Positions 22,574 to 34,341 of a DNA stretch of 64,000 nucleotides are shown here, piece by piece. This DNA comes from Byssothecium circinans (Eukaryota; Ascomycota; Dothideomycetes; Pleosporales; Massarinaceae): the NCBI GenBank assembly GCA_010015675.1, contig ML976986.1, positions 345,671 through 409,670 of the forward strand. Direction: 5' to 3'. The stretch's first letter is position 1. Every line of letters starts with the position of its first letter. The notes beneath the pieces were generated by a model. That model saw nothing but the letters and a program-made list of their open reading frames with translations, had not been told where the DNA came from and ran no database searches. Position numbers and translations under genes: made by a program.

Positions 22574-23672
22574 ATGCCACTCGTAGCTCAAAACCCCAAG
22601 GACCGAGTCATCCTCGGTTTGATGACCTTTGGTGAGCCTAGCAGACGACGACATCGAACTTTACTAATACCAACAAGGCCCCGACGAGAGTGCCGGCGCC
22701 AGAATCACCGACTTCAACGAGTACACGAAACATCTCGACTACTTCCAAGGTCAGGGGTATAATGAAATCGATACAGCGCGGATGTACGTGGGGGGCAAGC
22801 AAGAGGCTTGGACGAAAGATGCAAAGTGGAAGGACCGCGGACTCACTCTCGCCACCAAAGTGTACCCCTACGAACCCGGTGTCCACAAGGCCGATCGTCT
22901 AAAGGAGGAGGCGTTGAAGTCGTTGAGCGAGCTCGGCAACCATACGGTTGACATTTTCTACCTCCACGCGCCTGATCATTCTGTGCCGTTCGAAGAAACG
23001 CTGCAGGCTGTCAATGAATTGCACAAGGAGGGCAAATTCGTGCAGTTGGGCTTGAGCAACTTTGCTTCATGGGAGGTCGCTGAAGTGTGGAACATTTGTC
23101 CGTGTTTCGAACCTGCTTTATCGGATTAAAGAAACTGACTTCGTGTGATAGGCAATGAGCGCGGATGGGTCAAGCCCACTATTTACCAAGCCATGTACAA
23201 TGCCATCACCCGCAACATCGAGCCTGAACTCATTCCAGCCTGCCGCAAGTACAAACTCGATATCGTCGTCTATAACCCCTTGGCCGGCGGTCTCTTTTCC
23301 GGAAAGATTAAATCGAAAGACCACCTCCCAAAAGAAGGTCGCTTCGGCAGCATTGCTAAGTCCGGTCAGATGTACCGCGAGCGTTATTTCAAGGATGCTA
23401 CTTTCGAAGCTCTTGCACTTATCGAACCGGTAGCGGAGAAGCATGGGCTCACGTTGTTGGAGATTGCGCTGAGGTGGACGGTGCATCATTCCCAGCTGAA
23501 GACGAGGGTGAAAGGCGGTAATGATGGCATCATCATTGGCGTGAGTAGTTTTGCGCAGCTGGAGGGGAACTTGAAAGATTTAGAGAAGGGTCCTTTGCCT
23601 GAGGAGGTGGTCAAGGTTCTGGATGATGCTTGGTTGGTTGCAAAGCCAGTGTCTCCGCCATACTTCCGTTGA
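22574..23672 (+). CDS. Aldo-keto reductase, aflatoxin-aldehyde reductase (AKR7) type
   Basis: NADPH-dependent aldehyde reductase in the cytosol; the AKR7 family reduces dialdehydes and succinic semialdehyde. Exons 22574-22631, 22678-23097 and 23152-23672 give 332 residues, the usual length. The catalytic tetrad is visible as Asp and Tyr in EIDTARMY, Lys in LATKVYP and His in FYLHAPDHS. Substrate and cofactor loop motifs include GLSNFASWEV, YQAMYNAITR, YNPLAGGLFSGK and IIIGVSSFAQLEGN. Both introns interrupt codons in matching phase. No toxin gene lies nearby; this is a general detoxification enzyme. Confidence 0.92.
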
Positions 23673-24049
23673 GTAGTATCTCAATTCCCGTTCGAATCAT
23701 AACGGACGAATTCTGATCGCATCGTCCCCTTATAATCCTTCCAATGATTGTGTTCTAACCGGACCCTCTCTCCCATTTTCCTCCCAGAATTGCGTAGAAG
23801 TCATAAGGGGGATAAACTGTAATATTTGAAGCCGACCACGGAATAGAAAGAGAAGGGTATATCCACTAATCATTACTTGCGTCCCTCTCAAAATACTGAA
23901 CCAACCCTCGCTATACGAAATTGCCTCTATTCTTAGCCATATGCAAAGTCCAATTTTCCTAAACGACTCATCCCCGTCCGCATCGTCGCGCGTCTCTTGA
24001 ACTCCATCGTGTACCATTTCCTCGACTCTTATCCTCCCACGTCACCTCC
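23673..24049. other. Convergent intergenic spacer, 377 bp
   Basis: Separates the 3' ends of the aldo-keto reductase and EPT1/CPT1 genes. Holds their 3' untranslated and polyadenylation regions. No other feature seen. Confidence 0.4.
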
Positions 24050-25541
24050 TCACTGCACCTTCTTCGCCTCCTTTGTCTCATCATAAGGATACTTGATAGT
24101 CAGACACCAGATATCCAAGTAATCACAGATCGTCCAGATGACATCGACGATGAAACTGCCATGTACACCAATCGCAAGCCCCAGGCACAAGAACACAAAT
24201 GCAACTTGATACACATCATCTCCCAGCGCGCTTGGCCATCCATATCCAATTTTTTGCTGCAAGAACGGACCGAGGGAATCAGCGACGCCGTAGATGAGTG
24301 GGTAGATGAGGACGTTGCCGCGCGGGAATCGTGACTTGGTGAGGTGGGAAATGATGATCCGGCCGACGGAGTATGCGTTAACAAGACCCGCGTAGAAGGT
24401 AAAGGGGACGAGATGTTGATTAAGAATCACGGGTTGGAGGTAGAGGTACGTGGGGATCAAAGTCCAAGCGGCGACGAAAGTAAGGAGGCCGAGGAGGGCG
24501 ACGCGAGTGCGTTGACCGCGAGCTCGGCGGGCTTTCATGACATTGAGGCAACTGTGATGTCAGCTTATATTCCTTTCTTCTAATGCAACATGAGGGTTGG
24601 CTCACCTGCTCACGGTATTGAAACCAAGCACAACACTAGCATAGATCATGTACCACTCGTTCCAGGCCAAGTTGTAGAGCACATCCGGGATGAAGTCGTA
24701 GTTCTGAACGCCGACGGTAGAAAGCATCGACTGCTGCCAGAAGCTACCTCCACCGACATATCCAGTGAGTGCATAGATAAGACAGAGCGTGAGGATGCCT
24801 TCGACAGGTCCGGAAACGATGCCCAGCGTGAGCGTATGTGTGTGGTACTCTTCCCAGGTTTGAACGTAGAAAGTCATGACCGCTACTTAACATTAGCAAT
24901 GCTCTCCCATGTTTCGCTCATCCACTTTATGCTCCACTCACATCCAAACAGCGTGATGACCGTCTTCCATCCTTGCCCTAAGTTCATCGTGGCCGAGAAC
25001 AGCAGCACTTCCAACGTAGTATTCACCGCATCAACGCCATGATCGAACAGCTCGCCCAGCGGCCCACTTTGATGCGTTCTCCTAGCCTGACTCCCATCCA
25101 CAGCATCGAACGTCTGGTATAAGAATAGGCCGATCGCCCAACTCGCATACACCCACGGCGGGCAGTCTTGATCAAGCGTCGGGGTGTACCATAGCATAGT
25201 CAAGAAATTGACGACGACGAAGCTGAAACCGAGGGTCGTGATCTGTATTCATGTCTCAGTATGTGCTTGATTGCTGAACGCGTGGCGATGTGCAGAGTGC
25301 GGGGGTATTTTGTTGGACTCGACCACGATGGAAGGGAACTCACAAGATTCGGCCTACGGTTTTATTAGCATGAGTCCACATATCGAAAGCTATTTACTTA
25401 CGCCATCCACATGGGGAAGCACTTGATTACGACATGGGTATAGAACGGCTTCATCACATATCGCGACACCAGACTGTGGTCGACGCCCTGGTACTTGTAC
25501 TCCTTCAGCTTCGGGAGCTTATCCTGTCGAATGTACACCAT
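24050..25541 (-). CDS. EPT1: Choline/ethanolamine phosphotransferase (CDP-alcohol phosphatidyltransferase)
   Basis: Integral ER/Golgi enzyme that joins CDP-choline or CDP-ethanolamine to diacylglycerol, the last step of the Kennedy pathway. Exons 25541-25402, 25353-25344 (10-nt microexon), 25242-24942, 24882-24606 and 24551-24050 give 409 residues. The CDP-alcohol motif D-G-x2-A-R-x8-G-x3-D-x3-D is complete (DGSQARR ... GELFDHGVD), and the microexon supplies the conserved APNLIT segment before it. About eight to ten membrane helices follow, with FYVQTWEEYHTHTLTLG as family signature. The sequence cannot tell whether choline or ethanolamine is preferred, so CPT1 is an equal alternative name. 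Confidence 0.92.
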
Positions 25542-25976
25542 GGTGGGCGACGTGTATCTTCCCTTTGCGAGTTACGGTAGAGCAGGAGGGTCAGCCGAGG
25601 TGTGGTGTTGAGGGTTGTGGGTGCTGCGCGACAATTTTGCCAGGTGGTCGCGGGTCTTCCAGGTTTCGCGTTTGGCTCGTGATTGGAACGATGACGTTGT
25701 GTGGGGTTGACAACGCGAGGACCCCGAATTTCTTTCGACACCTGTCAGAGATTTGAACCAGAAGAGGGTTAGATCCCAAGAGTAATTTAAACTCATTGTT
25801 TGTAACTACTTGACGCCCACCCCACACCCTTTCATGCCATTGTTCGCCAAATTCGCCTCTACTATATAATACAATCGCCGTTTAATGTGATCCTTGACCC
25901 TCAAAAGTGAGTCGGTCTTAGTTTTTGCAGAAGTGCCTGGATCTTGACACATCCTCTGCTAAAACTACGCACATGT
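25542..25976. promoter_or_regulatory. Spacer between NIPSNAP and EPT1/CPT1 genes, 435 bp
   Basis: Both flanking genes are on the minus strand, so this holds the EPT1/CPT1 promoter and the NIPSNAP 3' end. Open frames here overlap in several frames and are not protein-like. Confidence 0.4.
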
Positions 25977-27140
25977 TCAAGCGACCGTGCTCCATGGACA
26001 CGGGATGAGGATTCTGCTCTGCATCGACTGGATGAGCGGCACCGTCTTGTGTACCGTCTCACCCCAGCCTTCGACGCTCCAGCTCTGCTCACGGCGGACC
26101 TTGCGCTCCTCTAGATTCGCAAATTGCCAAAGGTGGTGCACAGTGTTCAGCTCGCCAATCTGCACGAACCATGCGCCCACACCCTCCATGACTTCCCGTC
26201 GTGCCTTCAAGCCACGCCTCCAGTGTGTCTCCCATTCCAACAAATTTCCGGGGTGAAGCGTATAGGAACGAAGCTCGAACAGGCCACCAAGTTGACGCGG
26301 CGGAGTCGTGGGCCAGAAGGAGAATTCTTGCATCAGCGAAGTGCGCTTAGCCTTGATGAGCGTCTTGAGCTTGGCATCAAACTCGGGGAAGTCGGGGTGA
26401 TGCTGAATGTTGTTGAGTGATGCGTGGTAGCCTTCGTATCGCTGGTACTCCCAGATGTGCACTGTGCTAGGTTAGACGTGCAACTCTTTTGATAAACGGT
26501 GGTACCTACCGAAGGTGTCGCAATCGCCAACCTCGGTCCTCCAGCTGCCGACCAGATGTACCTTGTTCTCCGGCATCGATGCCATCCTAGGATACCAGTT
26601 TCCGACCAGCTCTGTGTACTCATCGACCTTGTCGGGTTTGACTTCGTGGAAGACGATCGAATGGACATACTTTCCTCGGGCGAGGACCTGCGAGAAGCTC
26701 CTCTCAATGTCCTGATCAAGCTCCCTTCCCTCGGGGGTACCGTAGATGAGCGACTTCAAGGCACCGCCCTTCTTTGCCTTGTCGTCTTGCTCACGTGCTC
26801 GAGCTTCTTCTGCATGAGTTGCTGTTAGTGATCCCGAGGTCTTACCAAGGATAGTACCGTCCCCCACAGAGGTACCAGCTGCAGACAGATCACCAGAGGA
26901 GATAGACTGACTTTCTTGCTGCTCCTTCTTCTTCTGGGCTGCTATCAAACCCTCTCGGAATTCCTTCTGGCGTTCGGTGAAAGCTGGGGCATCTTCGGGC
27001 TTGATGTCGGCGAGGGCGGGTGCTCGAGCTGGGCTCTGAGCTGCAGCAAACGCAGCGAAGGAGCGCGAATTGGCAATTGGGGAAGATGGATGTGCGGGGA
27101 CGGCGTTGCGCACGCTGGCACAGAAACGGCGTGGGAGCAT
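25977..27140 (-). CDS. NIPSNAP family mitochondrial protein
   Basis: Exons 27140-26510 and 26461-25977 give 371 residues. The start is the first ATG (MLPRRFCASVRNAVPA); the open frame extends upstream only by non-ATG codons. The N-terminal 35 residues form a basic mitochondrial presequence. A linker rich in charge and Ser (about 55-120) precedes two ferredoxin-like NIPSNAP units: one from about 150 (KYVHSIVFHEVKPDKVDEY) through HIWEYQRYEGY, the second from about 280 (LFELRSYTLHPGNLLEWE) to HHLWQFANLEERKVRRE near the C terminus. In animals the family is linked to mitochondrial quality control; the fungal role is not settled. Confidence 0.9.
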
Positions 27141-28531
27141 TGTGGTGGTGTTGTTGGAGGCGAGGTTAAAGCAATGGAGCTTTCGGGGCTGTCGCAGTTG
27201 CAAGGGGGTCGATGACAGGCTCAATGGCTTTAGTTGTTGTAGGAGTTGGAGGAGGAGTACTGGACACGGCGGCTCAATATAGGTCTCTGGCGCCTTAGGG
27301 GTTGTGACATGAGCTTCCCCTCACTCAGGCTCACTGCCACCGTACAGCTGGAGAGCTCTTTCCCAGTGGCCCGTGCTAGCGCATCTGGGAAGCTGGGGAA
27401 GCTTTGAACCACCATTCTCGACCCACATCATCATCACACCCTCCTTGTCACTACCACGATAGTACATCTGCTCTCCGGTTTGTCACTCATCTGGCCAATA
27501 TCAACACACCTCATGCTTCATCAAATGTGTACTTTTACACCTCGATGAGCGTGTGCGACGTCATCAGCTCCTTCTAAGTTTCTCACCAGCTGATTGAGTT
27601 TGGGGCTGCATACGCTCCGCTTACAGTCCGCGGCCGAGACTGGCTAGTCTACCCCAACTTCTTGTGACATTCTCGAGGAACATATACGCTTTTACGCTTC
27701 TCGGTTTACACTTTACAGTACACCTTGCTCACCAGGAGATGAAGAGGTAGTCTTGGACGCGCATGGAAGTAGTCACTATCCATGTTCGACACTGATGTCA
27801 ATAGCTCCCCTTATGCTCTATGAATGGCGCATACATCAATTTCAACTTACCGTGAACAACTTCGCTAGGAAGACGCCATCTGCCTGATCGCAACATGTGA
27901 CATATCAACGTGAAATGTAGGCAAATGCCAAAGTATAAATGTCGGTTCACTTCCACAACCCTTGCTAACCCCAGAAAGTAAATGCTACCGAATCCCCACA
28001 GTACAAGGTCCTTAATGTTCCCACCCAACACGAGCAAACTATGTGCCTGCATGCTGCGCGGTGACCAGCGCGCCACATAGCAAGACCAACTCCACTCCGC
28101 TGGAACTCCTCTAGACTACTCTATCAAGTAAAAAGGCTCTCGCAGGAACAAAGAGCGTCGATTGCTGCATATTACCATTATCTCTTTTGGGCGCAGAAAG
28201 ATGGAATTGAATACGATAAGGCGGGGCGCAATCGGGGAATTAGGGTGAGATATTATCTATATACGAATAGGGTAAACGTTCGCTAGGGATGTTGATGATG
28301 CGGAGCAGGTGCATGAGCATTGAAGTTGCGGATGATGAATGCTCGTACGAAAGATATTAAAGCTCGAAAACCTTTCCATTCCCGAACCAAAGAAATAATA
28401 TGATACAGTCCACGGCAAAAATCTGTACTCATACACGAGCAAAGGAGAACGTACGGATCGTAAGTCAAGAGAAAGAAGAAAAAGAAGGCGCGAATGTTAT
28501 AAAAAAATGAGAGCAACGTATGATCCTGCCC
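27141..28531. other. Intergenic, 1.39 kb
   Basis: Contains the promoter of the NIPSNAP gene and the 3' flank of the next minus-strand gene. Short frames at 27798-28076 and 28257-28516 are AT-rich or hydrophobic by chance and lack splice links. No RNA gene found. Confidence 0.4.
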
Positions 28532-29903
28532 TCAATCTCTCAAACTAGCCCTCGATGGACGAATCTCCACCGTCTCAACTTCCCTCTCAACCCTCCTCTT
28601 ACCCCTCCCGCGACTCGGTTCTAAGCTCACACTGCGCCGGTTGCCCGCCCCAAGCCCACTATCTCTCCTCCTCTCAGCACTCTTCCCACTGCGTCTCCGT
28701 CTCGGCAATGCGTCACGCTGAACGATCTCCTCAATATCTTCTTCCAGCTCAAGCTCAGCAGCACTATGGTCCTGCCATATGTGTTTAATCAGCGCCTTGA
28801 CATCTCCGCAGACGGTATCAACACTTGAACCTCGCGAGCAGAAAACACAGCAATACCCGCCGTCAACACTGTTACGGTGGCATTTTACGACAAAACGGTT
28901 CAAGACGCGGAAACAGCGTTCCCGTTCACGATCAAGGTCATCTTTGTAAATTTCCCAGGATTTGGCTTGGGAGAATTGGAGGGTGCGCTTGCAGTGGGGA
29001 CAGTAAGGTGTCGATTCTTTAGTGATGCTGGATGAGAGAGGTTGCGACGGATGTCTTTGGAGATCAAGGGCGTAGAGGCAGCATTGTGTGTGCGGGGAGG
29101 ACTCTGTGTCATAGGCTGTAGGGCCTGAAAATGCGGTAGACTCTGTGTCTGTTCGAGGTACTGTGGGACGACTGTTGATGATGGTTGTCATTGCTGGGTA
29201 TGGCGACACATGATCATCTCCACGATTATGCCTTGACCTTGATCTACCAGGCCTAGCTAGTGCTGTTGATGCTGAGCTTGCGGAAGGGCCCGTAGTTACG
29301 GGGTATGGAGGCACATGTGCGATGTTTCTACGTGTCTCGGACAACCGTCCAGCTGATCGCGGCGTGGGAGGTAACATGTCCAGTTGGCGTAGCCGTTGTG
29401 TTCCAAGCGCATCGACAGCATTGGTCCCTGCTTCTAGTGATGCTGCGACTAGAGTGGAGAGATGCTTTGATATTGGCTCTGGAGTGGTTGGGCCGTACAG
29501 AAAGGTGGTGATCACGGTAGATTGCAGTCTGATGATGTGTGACTGGAGGGCTGTCTGGGTGAGAACTGATAGCTATCAGCGTGTCATCCTTTGCAATACG
29601 GGGCAAGATCTTACCATCCCCCACAGCGAAGTCTTGTCCAACCTCTCGGAGGCCGAGTTCAAACTGTCGATTGACGGCAGCCTTATCCATCACAAGGGAT
29701 TCATCGCCGCTGAGGTCTTCCTCGTTCACATATTCGGACCTCCGTCCGGCAGGGTATCCTCTCGATCGTAGACTCTGTTCATAATCCCTCTTGTCCTTAG
29801 CCCTTAGCGTTTGATAGAGATCTCTTGTGGCATCGAAGACGTCAAATAGCGTGTAAACGAGCGACTGCACGACATTCGCAGGGTCAACGGCCGGTTTCTG
29901 CAT
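28532..29903 (-). CDS. Conserved ascomycete protein of unknown function
   Basis: Exons 29903-29615 and 29565-28532 give 440 residues. The N-terminal half is helical (NVVQSLVYTLFDVFDATRDL, then ALQSHIIRLQSTVITTFLYG), a pattern I know from uncharacterised ascomycete proteins. The middle is disordered and Thr/Ser/Pro-rich. The C-terminal part has paired cysteines, YCPHCKRTL and GGYCCVFCSRG, separated by a basic helix, and ends with HIWQDHSAAEL. This looks like a degenerate zinc-binding unit. The tail is Arg-rich. Exon 1 may begin further upstream: an ATG at 29951 (encoding Met-Gly-Ser) would join in frame through a 39-nt intron, but that is very short for a fungus. Confidence 0.72.
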
Positions 29904-31131
29904 CTTTTAGCGCCAGATAAATGCCTTTTATGCTAAACTTACCGAGCCCATCCTTAAAAGCAGGTATTGATGTAATGATAATCGGTCCTACAGAGTAACA
30001 AGCAGTACCCCGTATGCTTTAAGAGGGCATACCCATTTCCTGAGCCGTCACACCGCCCACCCCACGCTCCCCGCAAAAAGCATTCACAAGCGCCGGGAAC
30101 CACTTACAGTCAAAACCGAAATGGTTGTTGGGCTGCAATATGAGCTGGCACGGCGTAATTGGCGAGACGTCGCTGCTAATATTCCTGATTGGAGTCGTCG
30201 CGGGTACGGGCCATTATTAGAGTGATGCAGACGCGGCTGCAGGGATCGTGTGACGTCGTATAGTTCATCGGTCAAGCGTTGAAAGACTGAAAACAACGCA
30301 GTGGCAACGTGCGCTATGCTGCTTTGGTTGTTTCTTTGCGGACGTTTGGCTGTTGCGTGGACTATTTCGGTGTGTGAAGAAGCCGGTGAACAGACCGGAG
30401 TATCCGTGCTGATGAATGGTGTTGCGGTGTGTGTGGGATGAGCGTTTTGGCACGGCTAGAAACCCTCTTCAAAGCTTCTCACCCTGCGACCGCCGCGAGG
30501 AGAAATGTCAAGAACTCACCGTGAACGAGGAGACTCTTGAAGATGGAAAAGCGTCACCTGTGCTGATGTTGTTTTGTGAATACGGTTGTTGGCCGTTGTT
30601 CGATTTCACGAACCATGTGCCTGAAATACTCAGCACCATGGATTTGGATACGAGGACTCTTTCGTGAGACGAAGTGCGCAATGAACGTTGAGAGGCTGAA
30701 ACATTGGCCGGGCTAGAGCTATGTAATCTGAATGACTCGCCGCACGGGCTTGTAGCCCTGATGCTGACTCATACCGTTTCTGCTTTAGCCACAGCGCACA
30801 TCAGTGCTCAGCTCCTCCACCTCATCGTCACAATCATCATACAGTGCGCTTAAGCCATCTGAATTTCATACTTTTCGATTGCTTTTTAGGTCCCTACTAT
30901 GCATAACCCGCAAATTGAACAATGGAAAAGTTTGCGAAGATCTCATTTGGACGGATCGACGCGTTCTGTGAAATGGAAAAAACAATAAAGAATATCCCAA
31001 TCGCGCGATAACCTGGATGCCGACAAGCGCACCCCGAACACGGTAGAAATACACAGCAACAACGCTAGTGCCCTCTATGTGAGACGACGACGGCCATCTT
31101 CCATCCCTCATCGCAGAACTTCGCTTCCAAC
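29904..31131. other. Intergenic, 1.23 kb
   Basis: Promoter region of the unknown gene at 28532-29903 and 3' flank of the MFS gene. An 83-codon frame at 30416-30667 (plus strand, ATG start) has no recognisable pattern and is not called. Nothing else seen. Confidence 0.4.
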
Positions 31132-32762
31132 CTACACATTCACCTTCTCGATCCGAAGCGCCTTACGCTTATCCTCAACGGCTTGACGAATCAAAACCAT
31201 CTTCTCCTTCTCCTTTTTGATATCCTCGGCCCACTTACTGCCTGCGCGAATCTGGGCACCCTTGAAGTAGAAGACGTAAACGGGAATGCAGACCAAGGCT
31301 GACAAGCCGAAGAGCAGGAAAATCGAGTTCTGAGTGCCCAGCTTCCTGTACATCGGACCGGTGTAGAATGCACACAGACCAGCCAGAAAATCACGGGCGA
31401 AGCCGTTACCACCGGTGGCAGATGCAGCATACTTGCCTCCGTAGGCTGCGACCATGTAGTCGATGGTCGCGTAGTAGATTGCCATGTTCGCGGTGCCGAT
31501 GAGGACAGCAAAGACAAGGGGAGCGATCCATGGAAGAGGGGGGCCGGTCGACGTAAAAGCTGATCCGAGGAGACCAATCGGCAAGAGCGGTGCGAGATAC
31601 AGTAGCCACCAGAGCCGGCTTTCGGGCGTGAGCGTTGGATCCTTGCGTAGACGACGAGCCTTGTGACGGCGGATAACCGGGAAGAAGCTGAAATACGCAA
31701 TAACATATCCAATGAGCAGCGCAATCATGGCCAAGCTCAACTTCGTCGGCGTGAAATTCCACTGGCCAAAGACTATGCCGTAAGACTCAAGGAAACTGAA
31801 GATCAAAGCATCACTGAAGCCACTGAACAGCGACAGACACAGTACGATAGGTTCGAAAATGAGCATGTAATAGGGTCGTCCCATAGTCTTGAGCATCTCT
31901 AAAGGCTCGAGACGCTGCTTGAGGGTGATGACTTCGTGCGGGCCATAAACTTCGCAATCCGGATTCTGTTTGCGCATCCTCTTAGCCTCCTTGCCAAGCA
32001 TTCTCTCAGAGAGCGTCTCGGGGACCGTGAAGAAATGGAGGGCCTGGACAACAATGCCAAAGAAGAGCTGGATGAGGAAGTTCCATTTCCAGGGCAAATA
32101 CTGTTCGATTGGGCCGCCAGCGATACCACCGAGAACGCTACCTATGCAGGACCAGAACGACGCCCAAAGCACGGCGTGCTGCTGTTGGTCCGCATCGAAC
32201 ATGTCGGCAACCATGCCCAACGTCACACTTCCGCCGGCTGTCGAGAAACCCCCGAGGACCCGGGCAGAGAGGACCATGTTCCAGTTGGTACTCCAAGCAG
32301 CAAGGGGCTGCCATAGGTTGATGAAGAACAGTGAGGCCTGCATGATCGGCCATCTACCGAACTCTTCACTCCAAGGTGCCCAGAATTCGCAACCGAAGGC
32401 GTATGTGATCAGGAAGGCAGCCATACCGCTGCGCGCATTACTAATGCCGTAGTGTCCGTTAAGAGGGTTGACAGCGTTGCTATAAGTAGCGGCGTTCTGA
32501 TTTAGGAGTCAGCGGGAGTCATGAGAGGAGGGCGGGGGAAGTTGCATACGAAGTTCATGCTCGTCTGGCATAAGGCTACAACGCTGAGAATCCACCATTT
32601 TTTCCGTTTCGAGAAGCAGTAGCCGGTATGTTCGAACCCATCGACGTCATTGAGTATTGTTTTGCCGTCGGGGCGGCGTGAAGATGAAGTGATGGCTGTG
32701 TGGTGGAGAGGGATGCCCTCCGGCTCGTACACACTGATATTGGAAGATGCGGAAGTAGACAT
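31132..32762 (-). CDS. MFS transporter, DHA1-like drug/polyamine type
   Basis: Proton-coupled transporter in the plasma membrane, 525 residues from exons 32762-32550 and 32496-31132 (GTATGC donor, CAG acceptor, phase 0). About 12 membrane helices are visible around a central cytoplasmic loop (about 275-310). The loop after helix 2 reads WSEEFGRWPIMQASLF, a variant of the MFS motif A, and helix 4-5 carries ARVLGGFSTAGGSVTLGMVAD, typical of the fungal DHA1 branch (drug and polyamine exporters). A cytosolic N terminus of about 60 residues precedes helix 1 (KKWWILSVVALCQ). The C terminus is a charged helix. Substrate unknown; no biosynthetic genes adjoin it. Confidence 0.9.
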
Positions 32763-33546
32763 GTTGATGGTATGATACTACGGAGTGATCTGTAGAGACT
32801 GTCTGTGACAATAGTCGTCAAAGGCGTGTCTCTGGCGTCTGCGAGACCGTCTCGAAGAGTGCGAGTGTCTGGTCGGTGGAGAAGGGAAGGATGAAAGGGA
32901 GTAACAGATAAGCATGCGCGCCTGCCATTTATGTTACGATTAGTAACTTTGGGGAAGTCGACCACGGTCTCGGGGACACCACTATACCACACAACATAAT
33001 CGGAAAGGTCATCACACGACATATGCCACTCTCCTGAATCGATGTAGCTATTGGGACTCCGACATCGCATTGCCATTCACGACGAATGTTGGATCTCGTG
33101 TCAAGAACGCTCGCGACGGCAAAAAAGAGCGAGAAACCCGATGTCAAATTCGCTCAACATTTTCAGGTACGTTACCACTCAAGGATCACGCACCTTTCAC
33201 GAGCTCTCCACGTTGAGACCCTGCCAACCAATTTTTCAACGGGTGTAAGTGCTGGCTCCGCGTTGCGTTACGCATCGGAAAAAGGGTGGTGCTGCCTGTA
33301 TATGCACATATAGAGTGTGCTAACAATTTCTTGTGTTACACGCGTGAGCTCAGAGTTTCTGTGTTTAGACAACGTCTTTCCTGGTTCTCAACAAGGCACT
33401 TTATGGAAGCGCAAGTGTAGGGTTTTCGCGATGATATCTACGTACATTGCTAACGATGCCTTTAGACTTTCCAAGTCGCACGAAACTTCCGCCCATACTA
33501 TCCGACCCACCAGACCACCACCGCAACATCTTCAAGCGCCTTTAGC
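32763..33546. promoter_or_regulatory. Upstream region of the MFS transporter
   Basis: Both flanking genes are on the minus strand, so this 784-bp spacer holds the transporter promoter and the 3' end of the next gene. Overlapping short frames show no coding pattern. Confidence 0.4.
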
Positions 33547-34341
33547 TCAGACCAACACACCGCCTCCAGCCAACATGCGAACAGGGACGCCCTCAGCATC
33601 CATCTGCTCCATATCCCCACTACCCCACAGTTCCACATCCACATCTACATCCTCGTCGTCCAGACTCCAGACCTCATCTTCCACCTTGCGCAGCGGTGTC
33701 CAAGACTTTCCCGTTTTGTCCTCAAACTCCTTCCTCAATCCCTCAAAGTAACTCTCGAGATTTTGTCTGGCGACAAAAGCATCCGCAGTACCTTGGCCGA
33801 GTAAATTGTCGAAGTACGTCGATGAACTGGTTTTGCCTAAAGGTTTAGGCTCCGCTTTCTCCGTGCCAGACGCCATTGAGGTGTTTGTCGTCTTTTTCGG
33901 CTTCGTCGGCTTCATCTGGGATTGAATGGAACTTGACGGAGAAGTAGTGTGCTCGATCCCTATCTTTTCCGCGGCAGAAACGTCCAACCCGTCAGTTTCT
34001 TGAGGAAGGAACGCAATATCGGATGTGGAAGTCGGCGAATTGACCCGCACCTTGTAGACGGTAACGTTTATTTCTGGTGTCGCAGGTGTGGCTTCGTGGA
34101 GGGTGCGTGTCGTGAGTATGGGCAGGGTGATGATCTCTACCCACATACATTTGTCAAAGCACTGCTCTAGATCCGTCGGCTCAAGAGTAGAAGAGGATGA
34201 GGGAGATCTTTTCGCAGAGTTTGGAGGCGACTTCTCGGGACGTTCTTGTTGGTGCTCCATATCGAGCTCGCCATTCACTTTGATCGTCTGTGCTGTGGAT
34301 GTGAAGTAACGTTGTAGCTGACGAAGACGAAAGGGAATCAT
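33547..34341 (-). CDS. Unknown acidic protein, possibly mitochondrial
   Basis: Intronless 264-residue ORF from the ATG at 34341. No domain was recognised. The first 22 residues (MIPFRLRQLQRYFTSTAQTI) are basic and lack acids, as in a mitochondrial presequence. The middle holds a possible beta-rich unit (CMWVEIITLPILTTRTLHEA, then INVTVYKVRV). Residues 150-185 are Lys/Ser/Thr-rich and disordered. The C-terminal third has SYFEGLRKEFEDKTGKSW and a very acidic stretch (DDEDVDVDVELW). The ORF is longer than chance and has ordinary local codon use, so a real gene is likely. Confidence 0.55.
   Translation of the reverse strand: MIPFRLRQLQRYFTSTAQTIKVNGELDMEHQQERPEKSPPNSAKRSPSSSSTLEPTDLEQCFDKCMWVEIITLPILTTRTLHEATPATPEINVTVYKVRVNSPTSTSDIAFLPQETDGLDVSAAEKIGIEHTTSPSSSIQSQMKPTKPKKTTNTSMASGTEKAEPKPLGKTSSSTYFDNLLGQGTADAFVARQNLESYFEGLRKEFEDKTGKSWTPLRKVEDEVWSLDDEDVDVDVELWGSGDMEQMDAEGVPVRMLAGGGVLV

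Noticed and set aside
22574..27140. Secondary-metabolite cluster suggested by an aflatoxin-aldehyde-reductase-type gene
   Set aside because: Neighbours are phospholipid synthesis and a mitochondrial NIPSNAP protein; there is no synthase, P450 or cluster regulator. The AKR7 family is generally housekeeping detoxification.
30416..30667. 83-codon ATG frame in the 29.9-31.1 kb spacer
   Set aside because: No domain, no splice sites in register, no neighbour on the same strand that it could belong to.
32627..32650. GTTCGAACCC resembling a tRNA B-box
   Set aside because: It lies inside the first exon of the MFS transporter and no acceptor stem or A-box pairs with it.
33541..33620. tRNA-like A-box word (TTTAGCTCAG)
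   Set aside because: No matching B-box at the right distance and no cloverleaf; it lies in the 3' end of a minus-strand coding region.
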